64,000 nt of DNA from Pseudomonas bharatica CSV86 (GTDB taxonomy: Bacteria; Pseudomonadota; Gammaproteobacteria; Pseudomonadales; Pseudomonadaceae). Shown here piece by piece: positions 33,042-43,418 of this stretch. The stretch covers positions 1,775,001 through 1,839,000 of the forward strand of contig NZ_AMWJ02000001.1 of NCBI RefSeq assembly GCF_000319305.2, given 5' to 3'. The notes below the pieces were generated by a model. It was given only the letters and a program-made list of their open reading frames with translations. It was not told the DNA's origin and ran no database searches. The position numbers were made by a program, and so were the translations under genes. Position 1 is the stretch's first letter; the number at the start of each line of letters is the position of its first letter.

Positions 33042-34619
33042 TCATGATCTCAGGGGCGGCGTCGCTTCGGCAACCGCCGGCCGCTGCTGGTCGCCCAGGG
33101 CCTTGATGAAGTCGCCCAGGGGCATGGGCCGGCCGAACAGGTAGCCTTGCTGGTAATCGACGTCGAAGCGCGCCAGGTAGTCTCGCTGCTCCGCGGTTTC
33201 CACACCTTCGGCAACGATGCCCAAGCCCAGCTTGGCCGACAGTTCGATGATGCTGTCGAGGATATGCAGTGAGAGCGCATCGACACCGATCATGCCGACG
33301 AAGCTCTGGTCGATCTTCAGGTAATCGACGTTGAAGTGCCGCAGGTAGTCGAGGCTTGACTGGCCGGTGCCGAAATCATCGATCGCCAGCAGCACGCCCA
33401 TGCGGTGCAGGCGTTCGAAGAGTTGGTCGGTGATCGGGCCGGGTGTTATCGGCGTACGCTCGGTGAGTTCCAGGGTCAGTTGCACGCGCCCCGGGGGAAA
33501 AGCGTCGAGCAGGGCCTGGCAGTCATCGCACAGGCCCGGATCCTGGCAGTGGGCGGCGGTGACATTGACCGCCAGGTGGAAGCCATCCTCGAACAGATGG
33601 GCGTGGGGCGCCAGGTCGCTGGCCAGACGCTCCATCAGGCGCCGGGTCATGGATACGATCTGCCCGCTGTGCTCGGCATAGGGGATGAACAGGTCGGGGC
33701 GCACCAGGCCTTCCCGCGGGTGATGCCAGCGCATCAGCACCTCGGCACCGGACCAGCGGTAGTCGCCACAGCGTACTACCGGCTGGAAGTAGGGCACGAA
33801 TTCATCCGCCTCGAGGGCCCGTTGCAGCTCGGCGCGTGGCGACGAAGCACGCCGCAGTTGCCAGTAGCAGGCCGCGCCGGAACCGGCGCCGAGAAACAGC
33901 AGCATGCCGAACAGCGCCGGGTATTCGCTGCGCATCAGGTGCCAGGCTTGGCCAGCCTGGAAACCGCTGTACACGGAAAAGGCGTAGTGCCGCGAGTCCA
34001 CTCGCTGTGGGGCGACCGGATAGCCGGGCACCGCACCCTGGCGCACCTGGCCGAGCTTGTCGATCCAGTGCGCGCCGACCTGCAGGCGCAGGTCGATGTC
34101 CGGGCCGATCAGTTCGAGGGCGCTGGTCAGGTGATCGCCATCGAGGGTGGTGATCGCACCCCTGGCCCCGTCGCTCAGGCGATAGACCAGCAGTGGATGG
34201 CCCGGGGTCACCGAGTTGCCGTCCATCAACCACAGGCTGCCGTCGGTATAATCCGTCGGATCGACCTTTTCGCGGAATTCGCCGAACAGCGAGGTGCAAT
34301 AGATCTCGTCATCGAGGGTCAGGTTGGTGGATCGCACGAACGAGCGCCGGGTGACCTGCTCGCGCAGGGCCAGGTCCACCTCGGTGCAGGGCCTGCCGGC
34401 CATGGGCAGTAGCGTGCGTGCAGCGGCGGCGACGTTGTCCAGGACCTGCTCGAGGTGGCTGACCGCTTGGCGAGCGCTGTTCTGCGCACGGGCCTGCAAC
34501 TCCCGCTCGGCCTGCCAATGCATGATTGCCAGCCCGCCCAGCACGGGCAGCGCGCCCACCAGCCAGGGCAGCAGGCGACGCAACAGGCGCGCGCGGCGCC
34601 GGGATTTGTGCAGGGGCAT
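33042..34619 (-). CDS. CSS-motif/EAL cyclic-di-GMP phosphodiesterase
   Basis: This is a protein of 525 residues from the ATG at 34619. One membrane helix lies near residues 17-33. A periplasmic CSS-motif sensor domain follows, containing CTEVDLALR and YCTSLFGEF (the motif Cys is present, CTS rather than CSS). A second helix lies at about 235-255. The cytoplasmic EAL domain shows EVLMRW, NVTAAH, ELTER, DDFGTG, KIDQSF and EGVE, a complete catalytic set with EVL in place of EAL. The CSS cysteines allow redox/DsbA-dependent control in related Pdc proteins. ATGs or TTGs upstream are possible starts. Confidence 0.88.
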   Translation of the reverse strand: MPLHKSRRRARLLRRLLPWLVGALPVLGGLAIMHWQAERELQARAQNSARQAVSHLEQVLDNVAAAARTLLPMAGRPCTEVDLALREQVTRRSFVRSTNLTLDDEIYCTSLFGEFREKVDPTDYTDGSLWLMDGNSVTPGHPLLVYRLSDGARGAITTLDGDHLTSALELIGPDIDLRLQVGAHWIDKLGQVRQGAVPGYPVAPQRVDSRHYAFSVYSGFQAGQAWHLMRSEYPALFGMLLFLGAGSGAACYWQLRRASSPRAELQRALEADEFVPYFQPVVRCGDYRWSGAEVLMRWHHPREGLVRPDLFIPYAEHSGQIVSMTRRLMERLASDLAPHAHLFEDGFHLAVNVTAAHCQDPGLCDDCQALLDAFPPGRVQLTLELTERTPITPGPITDQLFERLHRMGVLLAIDDFGTGQSSLDYLRHFNVDYLKIDQSFVGMIGVDALSLHILDSIIELSAKLGLGIVAEGVETAEQRDYLARFDVDYQQGYLFGRPMPLGDFIKALGDQQRPAVAEATPPLRS

Positions 34620-34949
34620 GGGCGGGATCCATCCTTGGGCTGGTTCGCATAGCATAGCGGGCAATGCCGCCGTCTATCCTGTGGGGTGCGGCGCTGATGA
34701 AAGCAATGCGCGACAAATGAAATTACGCACTGTAGAATCGCGTTACGAATACAACAATAAGGTTCCCGTCCACGGGGATCGAACCCGCCGAACATGGGTC
34801 CTTTATGAAGTGTCATGGATTCAAGCTGATTCTTGGTGACTTCCTTGCCCGCAGTACCCGGGGCATTTCCTGCGCGCCACCACGTTCACTCGCATCGACC
34901 GAACAGTAACTCGCGTTATTCAACCGTTTTGATGATGAGGCATACGAAC

Positions 34950-36026
34950 ATGGCAGATCTCTTCGACAACCCGATGGGCCTGATGGGCTTTGAATTCATC
35001 GAATTCGCTTCGCCGACCCCTGGCACCCTGGAGCCGATCTTCGAGATCATGGGCTTCACCAAGGTCGCTACCCACCGCTCCAAGGACGTCCATCTCTACC
35101 GCCAGGGCGGGATCAACCTGATCCTCAACAACGAGCCGAAAAGCGTTGCCTCCTACTTTGCCGCCGAGCATGGCCCGTCAGTCTGCGGCATGGCGTTCCG
35201 CGTACGCAATGCCCATGAGGCCTACGCCCGTGCCCTGGAGCTGGGCGCCCAGCCGGTGGAAATCGAAACCGGCCCCATGGAGCTGCGCCTGCCGGCCATC
35301 AAGGGCATTGGCGGTGCCCCGCTGTACCTTATCGACCGATTCGAGGAAGGCAGCTCGATCTACGACATCGACTTCAACTGGCTGGAGGGAGTCGATCGCA
35401 ATCCGGTCGGCGCCGGGCTGAAGATCATCGATCACCTGACCCACAACGTGTACCGCGGGCGCATGACCTACTGGGCCGGTTTCTACGAGAAACTGTTCAA
35501 CTTCCGCGAAATCCGCTACTTCGACATCAAGGGTGAATACACCGGCCTCACCTCCAAGGCCATGACCGCCCCGGACGGCATGATCCGCATCCCGTTGAAC
35601 GAAGAGTCGTCCAAGGGCGCCGGGCAGATCGAAGAGTTCCTGATGCAGTTCAACGGCGAGGGCATCCAGCACGTGGCCTTCCTCACCGACGACCTGATCA
35701 AGAGCTGGGATGCCCTGAAGAAACTCGGCATGCGCTTCATGACCGCGCCGCCGGAAACCTACTACGAGATGCTCGAAGGCCGCCTGCCAGCCCATGGTGA
35801 GCCAACCGCCGAGCTGCAATCGCGCGGCATTCTCCTGGACGGTTCGTCCAACCCGGACGACAAGCGTCTGCTCCTGCAGATCTTCTCGGAAACCCTGATG
35901 GGCCCGGTGTTCTTCGAATTCATCCAGCGCAAGGGCGACGATGGTTTCGGCGAAGGCAACTTCAAGGCGCTGTTCGAGTCGATCGAGCGCGACCAGGTGC
36001 GCCGTGGGGTGCTGAGCACCGACTGA
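34950..36026 (+). CDS. hpd: 4-hydroxyphenylpyruvate dioxygenase
   Basis: This 358-residue non-haem iron dioxygenase converts 4-hydroxyphenylpyruvate to homogentisate in tyrosine catabolism. It consists of two VOC modules. The facial-triad ligands lie in [18 protein letters not shown] and FFEFIQRKG. The length equals that of pseudomonad Hpd. The ATG at 34950 begins [10 protein letters not shown]. hmgA, fahA and maiA are not in the window. Confidence 0.96.
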   Translation: MADLFDNPMGLMGFEFIEFASPTPGTLEPIFEIMGFTKVATHRSKDVHLYRQGGINLILNNEPKSVASYFAAEHGPSVCGMAFRVRNAHEAYARALELGAQPVEIETGPMELRLPAIKGIGGAPLYLIDRFEEGSSIYDIDFNWLEGVDRNPVGAGLKIIDHLTHNVYRGRMTYWAGFYEKLFNFREIRYFDIKGEYTGLTSKAMTAPDGMIRIPLNEESSKGAGQIEEFLMQFNGEGIQHVAFLTDDLIKSWDALKKLGMRFMTAPPETYYEMLEGRLPAHGEPTAELQSRGILLDGSSNPDDKRLLLQIFSETLMGPVFFEFIQRKGDDGFGEGNFKALFESIERDQVRRGVLSTD

Positions 36027-36036
36027 GGCCCCTGAG

Positions 36037-36080
36037 AGCTCCAATAAAAAGCCAGCGCAAGCTGGCTTTTTATTGGAGCT
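36037..36080. terminator. Strong bidirectional terminator after hpd
   Basis: A stem of about 20 bp with loop GCAA is centred on AAAAAGCCAGC / GCTGGCTTTTT. A and T tracts on either side serve both hpd and the convergent CSS protein gene. Confidence 0.9.
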
Positions 36081-36165
36081 GCAAGCTGTAAGCCGCAAGC
36101 GATAAGCAAAAGCAGCAGCGGCACGGATTTCTTTTCCTTGCGGCTTGAAGCTTGTGGCTTATAGC
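36079..36165. repeat. Imperfect inverted repeat (AAGCCGCAAG type)
   Basis: GCAAGCTGTAAGCCGCAAGC faces GCGGCTTGAAGCTTGTGGCT with about four mismatches in twenty. It lies directly beside the hpd terminator and differs from the common REP of this window. Confidence 0.55.
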
Positions 36166-36965
36166 TATACCGCCCGGCGCACCCCGCGCCGCCGCCGCTG
36201 CATCGCCCAATAGCTCCCCGCCGCCGTCATGATGCCCACCAGCAACAGCGACGGTGCGACCACCATGCTGTTGTCCAGCAACTGCCGTGCGGCATGCCCC
36301 GGCGGGTGAATGATATGGATGGTGTAGCCGTAAACAGGCGACACCTGACTCATGTCGGGCTCGCTTTCCAGGGCATGCAGGCTGTCCTGGACCTCGCCGG
36401 TTGCGCCGATCAGCGTCGGCCCGAACTGCAGCTTTACGCTTTCCGGTTGCCGCGTACCGCGCAGGATCCGTTGCAGGATCTCGCCGTCGGCCACCGCCAG
36501 TACACCGTAGGGATACTCCTGCAGGCGGTAATAGAGAATTGCCGAGTCCGGGGTGTTGTCGTTGCCCGCTTCCAGGCGCAAGCGATGGTTGAAATAGTCG
36601 CCGGGGTCCACCAGTAACCCGGATTCGCCGCGCAGGGTACTGCAATAGGCGCGGTTTTCCCGGACCAGAGTCAGCGAGCGCAGCTCCGGGTTGCCGACCA
36701 CCTCGCTGTGAAGGGCGGGCAGAGCCTTGTCACAGGGGTACTCGGCGAGGTTGAGGACCTTGTTGCTGGCCCCATGCAGCGAGTCGATCAGGCCATCGAC
36801 ACCCAGCCGGGCATCGCGCAGGGCAAGAACGGAGGACTCGTCAAGCTGCTTGTTGACCTGCCAGGCCATTACCAGCAAGCCGAAGGCCACGGGAGCCAGG
36901 CCGATCAGCGGCAAGGTCAGCAGGGTGAGCAGTGCGTGGCTGGAACGGGAAGTACGAAGGGGCAT
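36165..36965 (-). CDS. CSS-motif sensor protein without EAL domain
   Basis: This is a 266-residue protein with two membrane helices (about 13-35 and 230-255) enclosing a periplasmic CSS-type domain (YPCDKALPALHSEVV; AYCSTLRGE). It ends in an Arg-rich tail right after the second helix, where CSS-EAL proteins continue into the phosphodiesterase. It is either a stand-alone sensor or the remnant of a truncated gene. The terminator-rich sequence downstream shows no EAL remains. Confidence 0.8.
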   Translation of the reverse strand: MPLRTSRSSHALLTLLTLPLIGLAPVAFGLLVMAWQVNKQLDESSVLALRDARLGVDGLIDSLHGASNKVLNLAEYPCDKALPALHSEVVGNPELRSLTLVRENRAYCSTLRGESGLLVDPGDYFNHRLRLEAGNDNTPDSAILYYRLQEYPYGVLAVADGEILQRILRGTRQPESVKLQFGPTLIGATGEVQDSLHALESEPDMSQVSPVYGYTIHIIHPPGHAARQLLDNSMVVAPSLLLVGIMTAAGSYWAMQRRRRGVRRAV

Positions 36966-37099
36966 GATTCACCTATAGGCAGAAGGCCACGACCGGATGG
37001 GGCCGGACCGAAGCCGATCAGCATAAGTGAGCGCTATACCCGCTTCCTGTACGAGCAGCTGACAGGACGTGTCGGATTCTTCGTTTCGTCAGGACGCTG

Positions 37100-37801
37100 T
37101 CATGTTTGCGCAGACTCGAGCGCGCTGACCACCAGGCGCCCGACCGCAGCGCCGGAGGCCGGATTCTGTCCGGTGACCAGCCGCCCTTCCTTCTGGTCCA
37201 CGACAGCGAAAGCTTCCCACGGGTCTTCTGCCTTGCGATAGAGCCCGCCGCGGGCGGCCAGCTCGGTTTCGGTCAGGAAGGGCACTACCTTGTCCAGCTC
37301 TGCCAGTTGCTCCTCGATATTGGAGAAACCGGTCACTTCGCGATCACGCAGCAGCAGTGAGTTGTCACTGAGCTTGATGTTCAACAGGCCCACCGCGCCG
37401 TGACAGACCGAGGCCACCACGCCACCGTTTTCCCAGATCTGCCGGGCAATCTCCTGCAGCCCGTAGTTATCCGGAAAATCCCACAGTACGCCATGCCCGC
37501 CGGCGTAGTAGATCGCCCGGTAATCCCGGGGCCTTACCTGTCCAGGCGCCAGGGTGTTGCCGAGGCGGTTCATGAACGCCTTGTCGTTGTACCACTGCCA
37601 GTCGATGTCCTGTGCCAGGTTCAGGCTGTGCGGATCGACGGGCACGTAGCCGCCCGCGGGGCTGCAATAATCGACCTGGTAACCAGCCTGCCGGAGGACA
37701 TCGGCGAAATGCACGGCTTCGCCCAGCCATAGGCCGGTAGCGCGCTTGAGAGTGGGGTATTTGGCCGTATTGGTCAGCACCACCAGAACTTTCTGGCTCA
37801 T
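37100..37801 (-). CDS. DJ-1/PfpI-family protein (Hsp31-like class I glutamine amidotransferase fold)
   Basis: This is a 233-residue protein with SVCHGAVGLL holding the nucleophile Cys133-His134, the conserved Glu near residue 28 (WLGEAVHF) and YYAGGHGVLWDF. Hsp31-type members act as glyoxalase III or chaperones. The ATG at 37801 follows GAGG; the extended frame upstream lacks homology. It is divergent from the deaminase gene at 37945. Confidence 0.87.
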   Translation of the reverse strand: MSQKVLVVLTNTAKYPTLKRATGLWLGEAVHFADVLRQAGYQVDYCSPAGGYVPVDPHSLNLAQDIDWQWYNDKAFMNRLGNTLAPGQVRPRDYRAIYYAGGHGVLWDFPDNYGLQEIARQIWENGGVVASVCHGAVGLLNIKLSDNSLLLRDREVTGFSNIEEQLAELDKVVPFLTETELAARGGLYRKAEDPWEAFAVVDQKEGRLVTGQNPASGAAVGRLVVSALESAQT

Positions 37802-37944
37802 TGCGGTGATCCTCGGCGGGGTGGGGAGGGAGGTCGGAGGTGATTTCGAACCTGTACAGCATAGTTCCCCGGGAAAAGCCCGCCACGAGCTATGGCTATG
37901 TGCTAGCGTTTTGAAAGTTGTCTGCAATTGCACAGGAGAGTGAC

Positions 37945-38412
37945 ATGGTCGATGCCCAGCAGCAGTCGCAGTTCATGCAGGCCGCCATCGACGAGGCCCG
38001 TCTGGGCCTGGAAGAGGGCGGCATTCCCATCGGTTCGGTGATCGTCCATGCGGGCCGCATTATCGGCCGCGGGCACAATCGGCGGGTCCAGCAGGGCAGT
38101 GTGGTACTGCATGGCGAGATGGATGCCTTCGAGAATGCCGGGCGCCAGGATGCGCGGGTCTATGCCCAGGCCACCCTGTACACCACCCTTTCGCCCTGCG
38201 CCATGTGCAGCGGGGCGATCCTGCTGTATGGGATCCGCGAGGTGGTGGTCGGGGAAAACCGCACCTTCATGGGCGAAGAAGCCCTGCTGCGCGAGCGCGG
38301 TGTGCAGGTCACGGTACTGCAGGATGCGCAATGCATCGACTTGATGACCCGCTTCATCCGCGAGCGCCCGGCGTTGTGGAACGAAGACATAGGACAGGAG
38401 TCTGATCGCTGA
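37945..38412 (+). CDS. Cytosine deaminase of the fungal FCY1 type (CDA fold)
   Basis: This is a 155-residue zinc deaminase. HGE (His56, Glu58) and PCAMC (Cys85, Cys88) are the zinc and catalytic residues. Beyond the motif it follows yeast cytosine deaminase closely by eye: EGGIPIG, GRGHNRR, LYTTLSPC, GAILLYGI, VVGEN, FIRERP and EDIGQ. It is therefore not the TIM-barrel CodA of enterics. AGGAG precedes the ATG at 37945. It would convert cytosine to uracil and ammonia; related bases are possible. Confidence 0.85.
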   Translation: MVDAQQQSQFMQAAIDEARLGLEEGGIPIGSVIVHAGRIIGRGHNRRVQQGSVVLHGEMDAFENAGRQDARVYAQATLYTTLSPCAMCSGAILLYGIREVVVGENRTFMGEEALLRERGVQVTVLQDAQCIDLMTRFIRERPALWNEDIGQESDR

Positions 38413-38434
38413 CAGCGGTCAAGGAAGCGCAGCG

Positions 38435-40512
38435 ATGCATATCATTCATCTTGCACCTCGTCCGGTCCACAACCAGGGCATGAGCGAGGCGGTACGCCAG
38501 TTCGACTGGAGCAGTACCTCGCTTGGCCCCTGCATCGCTGGCCCAATTCGCTGCGCATCGCCGTGGACCTGATGCTGGCGTCGCGCTTCCCCAGTTGCCT
38601 GGTCTGGGGCAGCGATATGATCACGCTCTACAACGACGCCTTCGTGCCCATCCTGGGGAACAAGCCGAACCCGCTGGGCCGCCCGTTCAATGAGGTATGG
38701 AGCGACATCTGGGGCGAAGTGGGCGAGCTGGTGTTCCGGGTCATGGAGGGGGAAGCGGTCTTTCTCGAGAACTTCCCGCTGGTTACCAGCCGCAACGGCA
38801 CGCTCGAACAAGTCTATTTCACTTTTTCCGCAAGCCCGGTGCGCGATGAGAGCGGCCAGGTCGCCGGGTTTCTCGATACCGTGCTTGAAACCACCAGCAG
38901 CGTCGAGTCCGAGCGGCAATGGCGCGAGCTGGCCGGATCCTTCGAACGCCAGGTGCAGGAACGGACGGCCGACCACACCCGCTTGTGGGAGCTGTCCAGC
39001 GACCTGATGCTGGTGGTGCAGGCGGATCTGCGCCTGCGCACGTTCAACCCGGCCTGCCGGCAACTGCTTGGTTGGGATGACGACCTGCATGGCCGGTCAC
39101 TGCTGGACATGCTGCACCCGGATGACCACCTCATCGTCCGGCAACTCCTCCACGGCGCCCAGCCGAGCGGCGAGGGGCGCTTGCGTCATGTCGACGGGCA
39201 TTACCGTCGATTCAGCCTGGGCGCCATGCCCGGCTCGGACTCCACCACCTTGCTGGGCCACGATATCACCCTGGCCCGTGAGCGAGAGGACACCTTGCTC
39301 CAGGCCGAGGAGCTGTTGCGTCATGGCCAGAAAATGGAAGCGGTGGGTCAGTTGACCGCTGGCGTGGCCCACGACTTCAACAATCTGCTGACCGGTATCA
39401 GCACCAGCCTCGAATTGCTCGAGCGCCGTGTGGCCCAGGGGCGCATGGATACTATCGACAAGTACGTGCACGCCGCCCGCCAGGCCGCCGATCGCGCTGC
39501 CGAGCTGACCCGGCGCATGCTGGCGTTCTCCCGTCGCCAGCCATTGTCACCGCGGCCTGCGGATCTCAACGACCTGCTGACGAATATCGAACCGATGATT
39601 CACCAGGCAATCGGTCCGGATATCGAGCTGCTCTGGCAGGTGGACCCGCGTCCCTGGTTGATCGAGGTGGATGTCAGCCAGATGGAAAACGCCCTGATCA
39701 ATCTGTGTGCCAATGCGCGCGATGCCATGCGCCCCCGGGGCTGGGTGAAGATCAGTACCTGTAACGAACGGCATTACAGCGAACTGCCTGGTGTCGACCT
39801 GCCACCGGGCGATTATTGCTGCCTCAGGGTGGAGGACAACGGCTGCGGCATGTCGCGGGAGGTGGCTGCCAGGGCCTTCGATCCCTTTTTCAGTACCCGG
39901 CCTGCGAGCGAGCGCAGTGGCCTTGGCCTATCCATGGTGTATGGCTTCGTGCGCCAGTCCGGTGGCAGCGTTCGCATCGTTTCCGAAGAGGGCAAGGGCA
40001 CCTGTATAGAGCTGCTCCTGCCGCGTTTCATTGGCTCCGACCTGCCCCTGCCACAACCGCAGCCGGAGCCCGCGCAACCGCAGGCGCCCCTGAGCATGCC
40101 GGCCGGTCGTCTGCGGGTCCTGCTGATCGACGACGAGCCGGTATTGCGCATGGTCATTCGTGAATCCCTGCAGGACCAGGGGCTGGAAGTGCTGGAGGCG
40201 GGGGATGCCAACAGTGGCCTGGCCGCTTATGAAAGCGCCGGATCCCTCGATCTGGTGATCACCGACATAGGCTTGCCCGGCGGGCTGAGCGGCATCGAGC
40301 TGGCCAAGGCCGTGCGTGCTCGCGCGCCCCGGCAGCGGATTCTCTTCATAACCGGTTTTACCCGTGAGTCGTTCAGCACCAGCGGGCTGGACGAGCAGGG
40401 CATGGACCTGCTCGTCAAACCGTTCGACCTGAACGCGCTGCTGCGCAAGGTCGCCAGCATGCTTCAGCCAGCTTCGCCCTCGGTCGCCGACGTGCCAGCA
40501 CGGCCGCGCTGA
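38435..40512 (+). CDS. PAS hybrid histidine kinase with receiver domain (apparent 1-nt frameshift near the 5' end)
   Basis: From ATG 38435 (AAGGAAG site) the frame reads AVRQFDWSSTSLGP and then breaks. Adding one C in the CCCC at about 38526-38529 restores LHRWPNSLRIAVDLMLASRF and the 649-residue remainder. Two PAS-like modules (about 40-145 and 180-270) precede the H-box (AVGQLTAGVAHDFNNLLTG), the HATPase boxes (NARDAM, DNGCGM, GLGLSMVYG) and a C-terminal receiver (LIDDEP, ITDIGLPG, KPFD). No membrane helix is visible, so it is cytosolic. The last 49 nt overlap convergent ybhN. Confidence 0.85.
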
Positions 40513-41429
40513 CGGGCGGCCACCCGCTCCAATACCAGGTAGGTGACGCAGGCGACCAGCAGCGGCAGCAGGAAATACACGGCGCGGTAGCCGATCAGCG
40601 CCGCCAGCAGCGTGCCCTGGCTGTATTGACCTTGCAGCAGGGTGATGAACACACTTTCCAGCACGCCCAGCCCCGCCGGAATATGGGTGATCACCCCGGC
40701 GATGCTGCTGACCATCAGCGTCGCCAGCAAGGTCGGATAACCAGCCTTTTCCGGCAACAGGGTATGGATCACCAGGCCCATCAGGCACCAGTTGCCGGCA
40801 CCCATCAGCGCTTGCAGCGCGGCCAGGCGCCAGGAGGGCAGGGTGATCTGTTGCCCGCGTATGTTCCACTCCCGCCGTTTGGCGAAGCGGCACGCCAACA
40901 GATAGCCGATGGCCGCGATCAGCATGGCGATGCCGATCACGCGCAAGCCGCTGCTGCCGATTTCCAGGCCGGCGGGAAGCTTGGGAAAGCCGAGGGTGAA
41001 CAGGCAACCGGCGACCAGCAGGTAGCCCAGCCAGTTGGTGACCAGGCCGAAACCAAGGATGCGGGTGATGGTGGGGGTGTCCAGTCCCAGGCGCGAATAC
41101 AGGCGAAAGCGCAGGGCAACGCCGCCTACCCAGGCGCTCAGGTTGAGGTTGAAGGCATAGCAGACGAACGCCAGGGGCAACACCTGGCGCGCCGGCAAGC
41201 GGTGACCGGTATAGCGGCGACCGAGCAGGTCGTAGCTGCTGAACAGGACGAAGCTGCACACCACGAAACCCAGGGCGAGGAGTAGCACGGTTGGCCGGTA
41301 GGACGTCAACGCATGCCAGACTTCGCCCCAATCCTGATTGCGCAGAAGCATGAACAGCAACACCGGGACCAGGATGAAGAACAGCACCGTCAGCGCCTGG
41401 CGCGCGCGTTTCCACAGGGTCTTTTTCAA
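40464..41429 (-). CDS. ybhN: YbhN/UPF0104 (LPG synthase-type) integral membrane protein
   Basis: This is a 321-residue protein with about eight helices, of the flippase-like UPF0104 family (NLNLSAWVGGVALRFRLYSR; HIPAGLGVLESVFI). The start is TTG at 41429, overlapping the clsB stop (TTGA), with GGAGCG upstream. E. coli carries the same three genes together (ybhP-clsB-ybhN), so a role in lipid handling beside cardiolipin synthase is likely. Confidence 0.85.
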   Translation of the reverse strand: MKKTLWKRARQALTVLFFILVPVLLFMLLRNQDWGEVWHALTSYRPTVLLLALGFVVCSFVLFSSYDLLGRRYTGHRLPARQVLPLAFVCYAFNLNLSAWVGGVALRFRLYSRLGLDTPTITRILGFGLVTNWLGYLLVAGCLFTLGFPKLPAGLEIGSSGLRVIGIAMLIAAIGYLLACRFAKRREWNIRGQQITLPSWRLAALQALMGAGNWCLMGLVIHTLLPEKAGYPTLLATLMVSSIAGVITHIPAGLGVLESVFITLLQGQYSQGTLLAALIGYRAVYFLLPLLVACVTYLVLERVAARQRGRAGTSATEGEAG

Positions 41430-42639
41430 GAGAGGCGCTCCTGCACGGTTTCAGCGTCCTGGTACAGCGGCTTTACCCGCGGCTTGTGCGCCGGCAAGCC
41501 GGCGACCAGCGCCGGGAAGTAACGGGTGAAGTGGAACGTCAGGAAAATCAGCGGCGCGCGCCACCAGTAACCGCGCAGCACCCGTTGCAGGCTCACCGTC
41601 TTGCAGCGCTTGTTGCGCAGTTCGTCCAGGTGTTCGAACAGGCGCTGGTTGAACGCTTCGTCGCGGATCACCAGGTTGGCTTCAAGGTTCAGCGACAGGC
41701 TCAGTGGATCGAGATTGCTCGAGCCGACGGTGCTCCAGTGCCGGTCCACCAGGGCCACCTTGCCGTGCAGCGGTCGTTCGCAATATTCGTGGATCTTCAC
41801 CCCGTCGCGCAGCAGGTAGTTGTACAGCAGCCGCGAGCACAGGCGTACCCAGGGCATGTCCGGCATCCCTTGCAGGATCAGGGTCACGTCTACCCCGCGC
41901 CGCGCGGCATTGCGCAAGGCACGCAGCAGGCGGTAGCCGGGGAAGAAGTAGGCGTTGGCAATGATGATGCGCTCGTGGGCGCTGACAATGGCGCGCAGGT
42001 ATTGCTGCTCGATGTCGGTGGGTGCTCGTTGTTGTCGCGGATGATCAGGCGCATCTGCGCCTGTTCGCTGTCTGGCTCCAACACCGGCGCCCGGCGCCAC
42101 CAGGCGCGGTTGCGCTGGCCGATGCGGGCATGGCTGTCGAGCAGTTTGAGGGTTGCCTTGCGCAGATCATCGACGATCGGGCCGCGCACCTGGACCGCGT
42201 AGTCCTGCTTGGCCAGGGGGCCGAAGTCGCCGAGATGGTCAGCGCAGTAATTGATTCCGCCGATAAAGCCGAGCGAACCGTCGATCACCAGGATCTTGCG
42301 GTGCAGGCGGCGAAACAGGTTGGTTCGCACCCCCAGACGCATCGGACTCGGGTCGAAGGCCTGCAGGTCCACACCGGCATCGAACAGCGCCTGGAGGTAT
42401 TCGCGGCTCAGCTCGGCGGTACCATAGCCGTCCACCAGCACCTGCACCCGCACCCCGCGTCGGGCGGCCTCGATCAGTACCTGCTGGAGTTCCAGGCCGA
42501 CCTTGTCCTCGTAGATGATGAAGGTTTCCAGCAGCACTTCTTCCCGGGCCTGGCGGATGGCCTCGAACGCCGACGGGTAATATTCCTCGCCGTTGATCAG
42601 TAGCTGCACTTCGTTTTCCGCACGCCATTCGGTGCTCAT
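41426..42639 (-). pseudogene. clsB: Cardiolipin synthase B, interrupted by an apparent 1-nt frameshift
   Basis: This is a phospholipase-D superfamily enzyme with both HKD motifs: HRKILVIDGSLGFIGG in the first half and LHGKVALVDRHWSTVGSSN in the second. ClsB makes cardiolipin from phosphatidylglycerol (and PE). The first frame runs from ATG 42639 to RDNNEH, the second from PTDIEQQYLRAI to 41426. One extra base in the GGG at about 42020-42022 (plus strand) joins them into about 404 residues. Everything else is intact, so a sequencing deletion is as likely as a real mutation. Confidence 0.85.
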
Positions 42640-43418
42640 AACAGGACCTCGACACAGAGTGGCAGGTGGTCGGACAGATGCGACCAGGGTTTACGCGACA
42701 TCACCCGTGGCTCATGGGCCCGGGCATTGCGCAGGTAGATTCGGTCAAGACGCAGCAGTGGCCAGCGCGCCGGGAAGCTGCGCGCCGGTGCGCCATAGGC
42801 GCGGGTGAACACCTCGAACAGGCCGCGACTGGCGAGCAGGGTGTCGGCGCGCTGGCGCCAGTCGTTGAAATCGCCGGCGATCACCACCGGTGCGTCCTCG
42901 GGCAAGGTGTCGAGCAGGCCGCACAGCAAATGCAGTTGCTGGGTGCGCTGGCGCTCGTCGAGCCCCAGGTGCACGCAGATGGTGTGCAACCGGCGTTCGC
43001 CGGGCAGGGCCAGCACCGAATGCAGCAGGCCGCGTTGCTCGCTGCCATCGACGCTGACATCGAAGTTGTGATGTTCGAGGATGGGAAACTTCGACAGCAG
43101 GGCGTTACCGTGCTCGCCCTCGGGATACACCGCGTTGCGACCGTAGGCGAACATCGGCCACAGGCTGTCGGCCAGGAACTCGTATTGCGGCAACGGCGAC
43201 CAGCCCGGATGGCGCTGGGCATGGCGGCTGTGGCTGCCGAGCACTTCCTGGAGAAACACCACGTCGGCGTGATGCGCACGCACCGCCTCGCGCAGCTCCG
43301 GCAGCACATAGCGACGATTCAGCGGGCTGAAGCCCTTGTGCACATTGACGGTGAGCACGCGCAGGGCACTGACCGGCTCGACCTGGCTCAGTTCAACAGG
43401 GCGTTGTGCCTGGGTCAT
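42636..43418 (-). CDS. ybhP: Endonuclease/exonuclease/phosphatase family protein YbhP
   Basis: This is a 260-residue EEP-fold protein with TVNVHKGFSPLNRR, DVVFLQEVLG, VIAGDFNDWR and SDHLPL in order, the metal and catalytic residues of the family. The ATG at 43418 and its stop both overlap neighbours by 4 nt. Its conserved place beside clsB suggests a role in phospholipid metabolism rather than DNA repair, but the substrate is unproven. Confidence 0.87.
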   Translation of the reverse strand: MTQAQRPVELSQVEPVSALRVLTVNVHKGFSPLNRRYVLPELREAVRAHHADVVFLQEVLGSHSRHAQRHPGWSPLPQYEFLADSLWPMFAYGRNAVYPEGEHGNALLSKFPILEHHNFDVSVDGSEQRGLLHSVLALPGERRLHTICVHLGLDERQRTQQLHLLCGLLDTLPEDAPVVIAGDFNDWRQRADTLLASRGLFEVFTRAYGAPARSFPARWPLLRLDRIYLRNARAHEPRVMSRKPWSHLSDHLPLCVEVLL

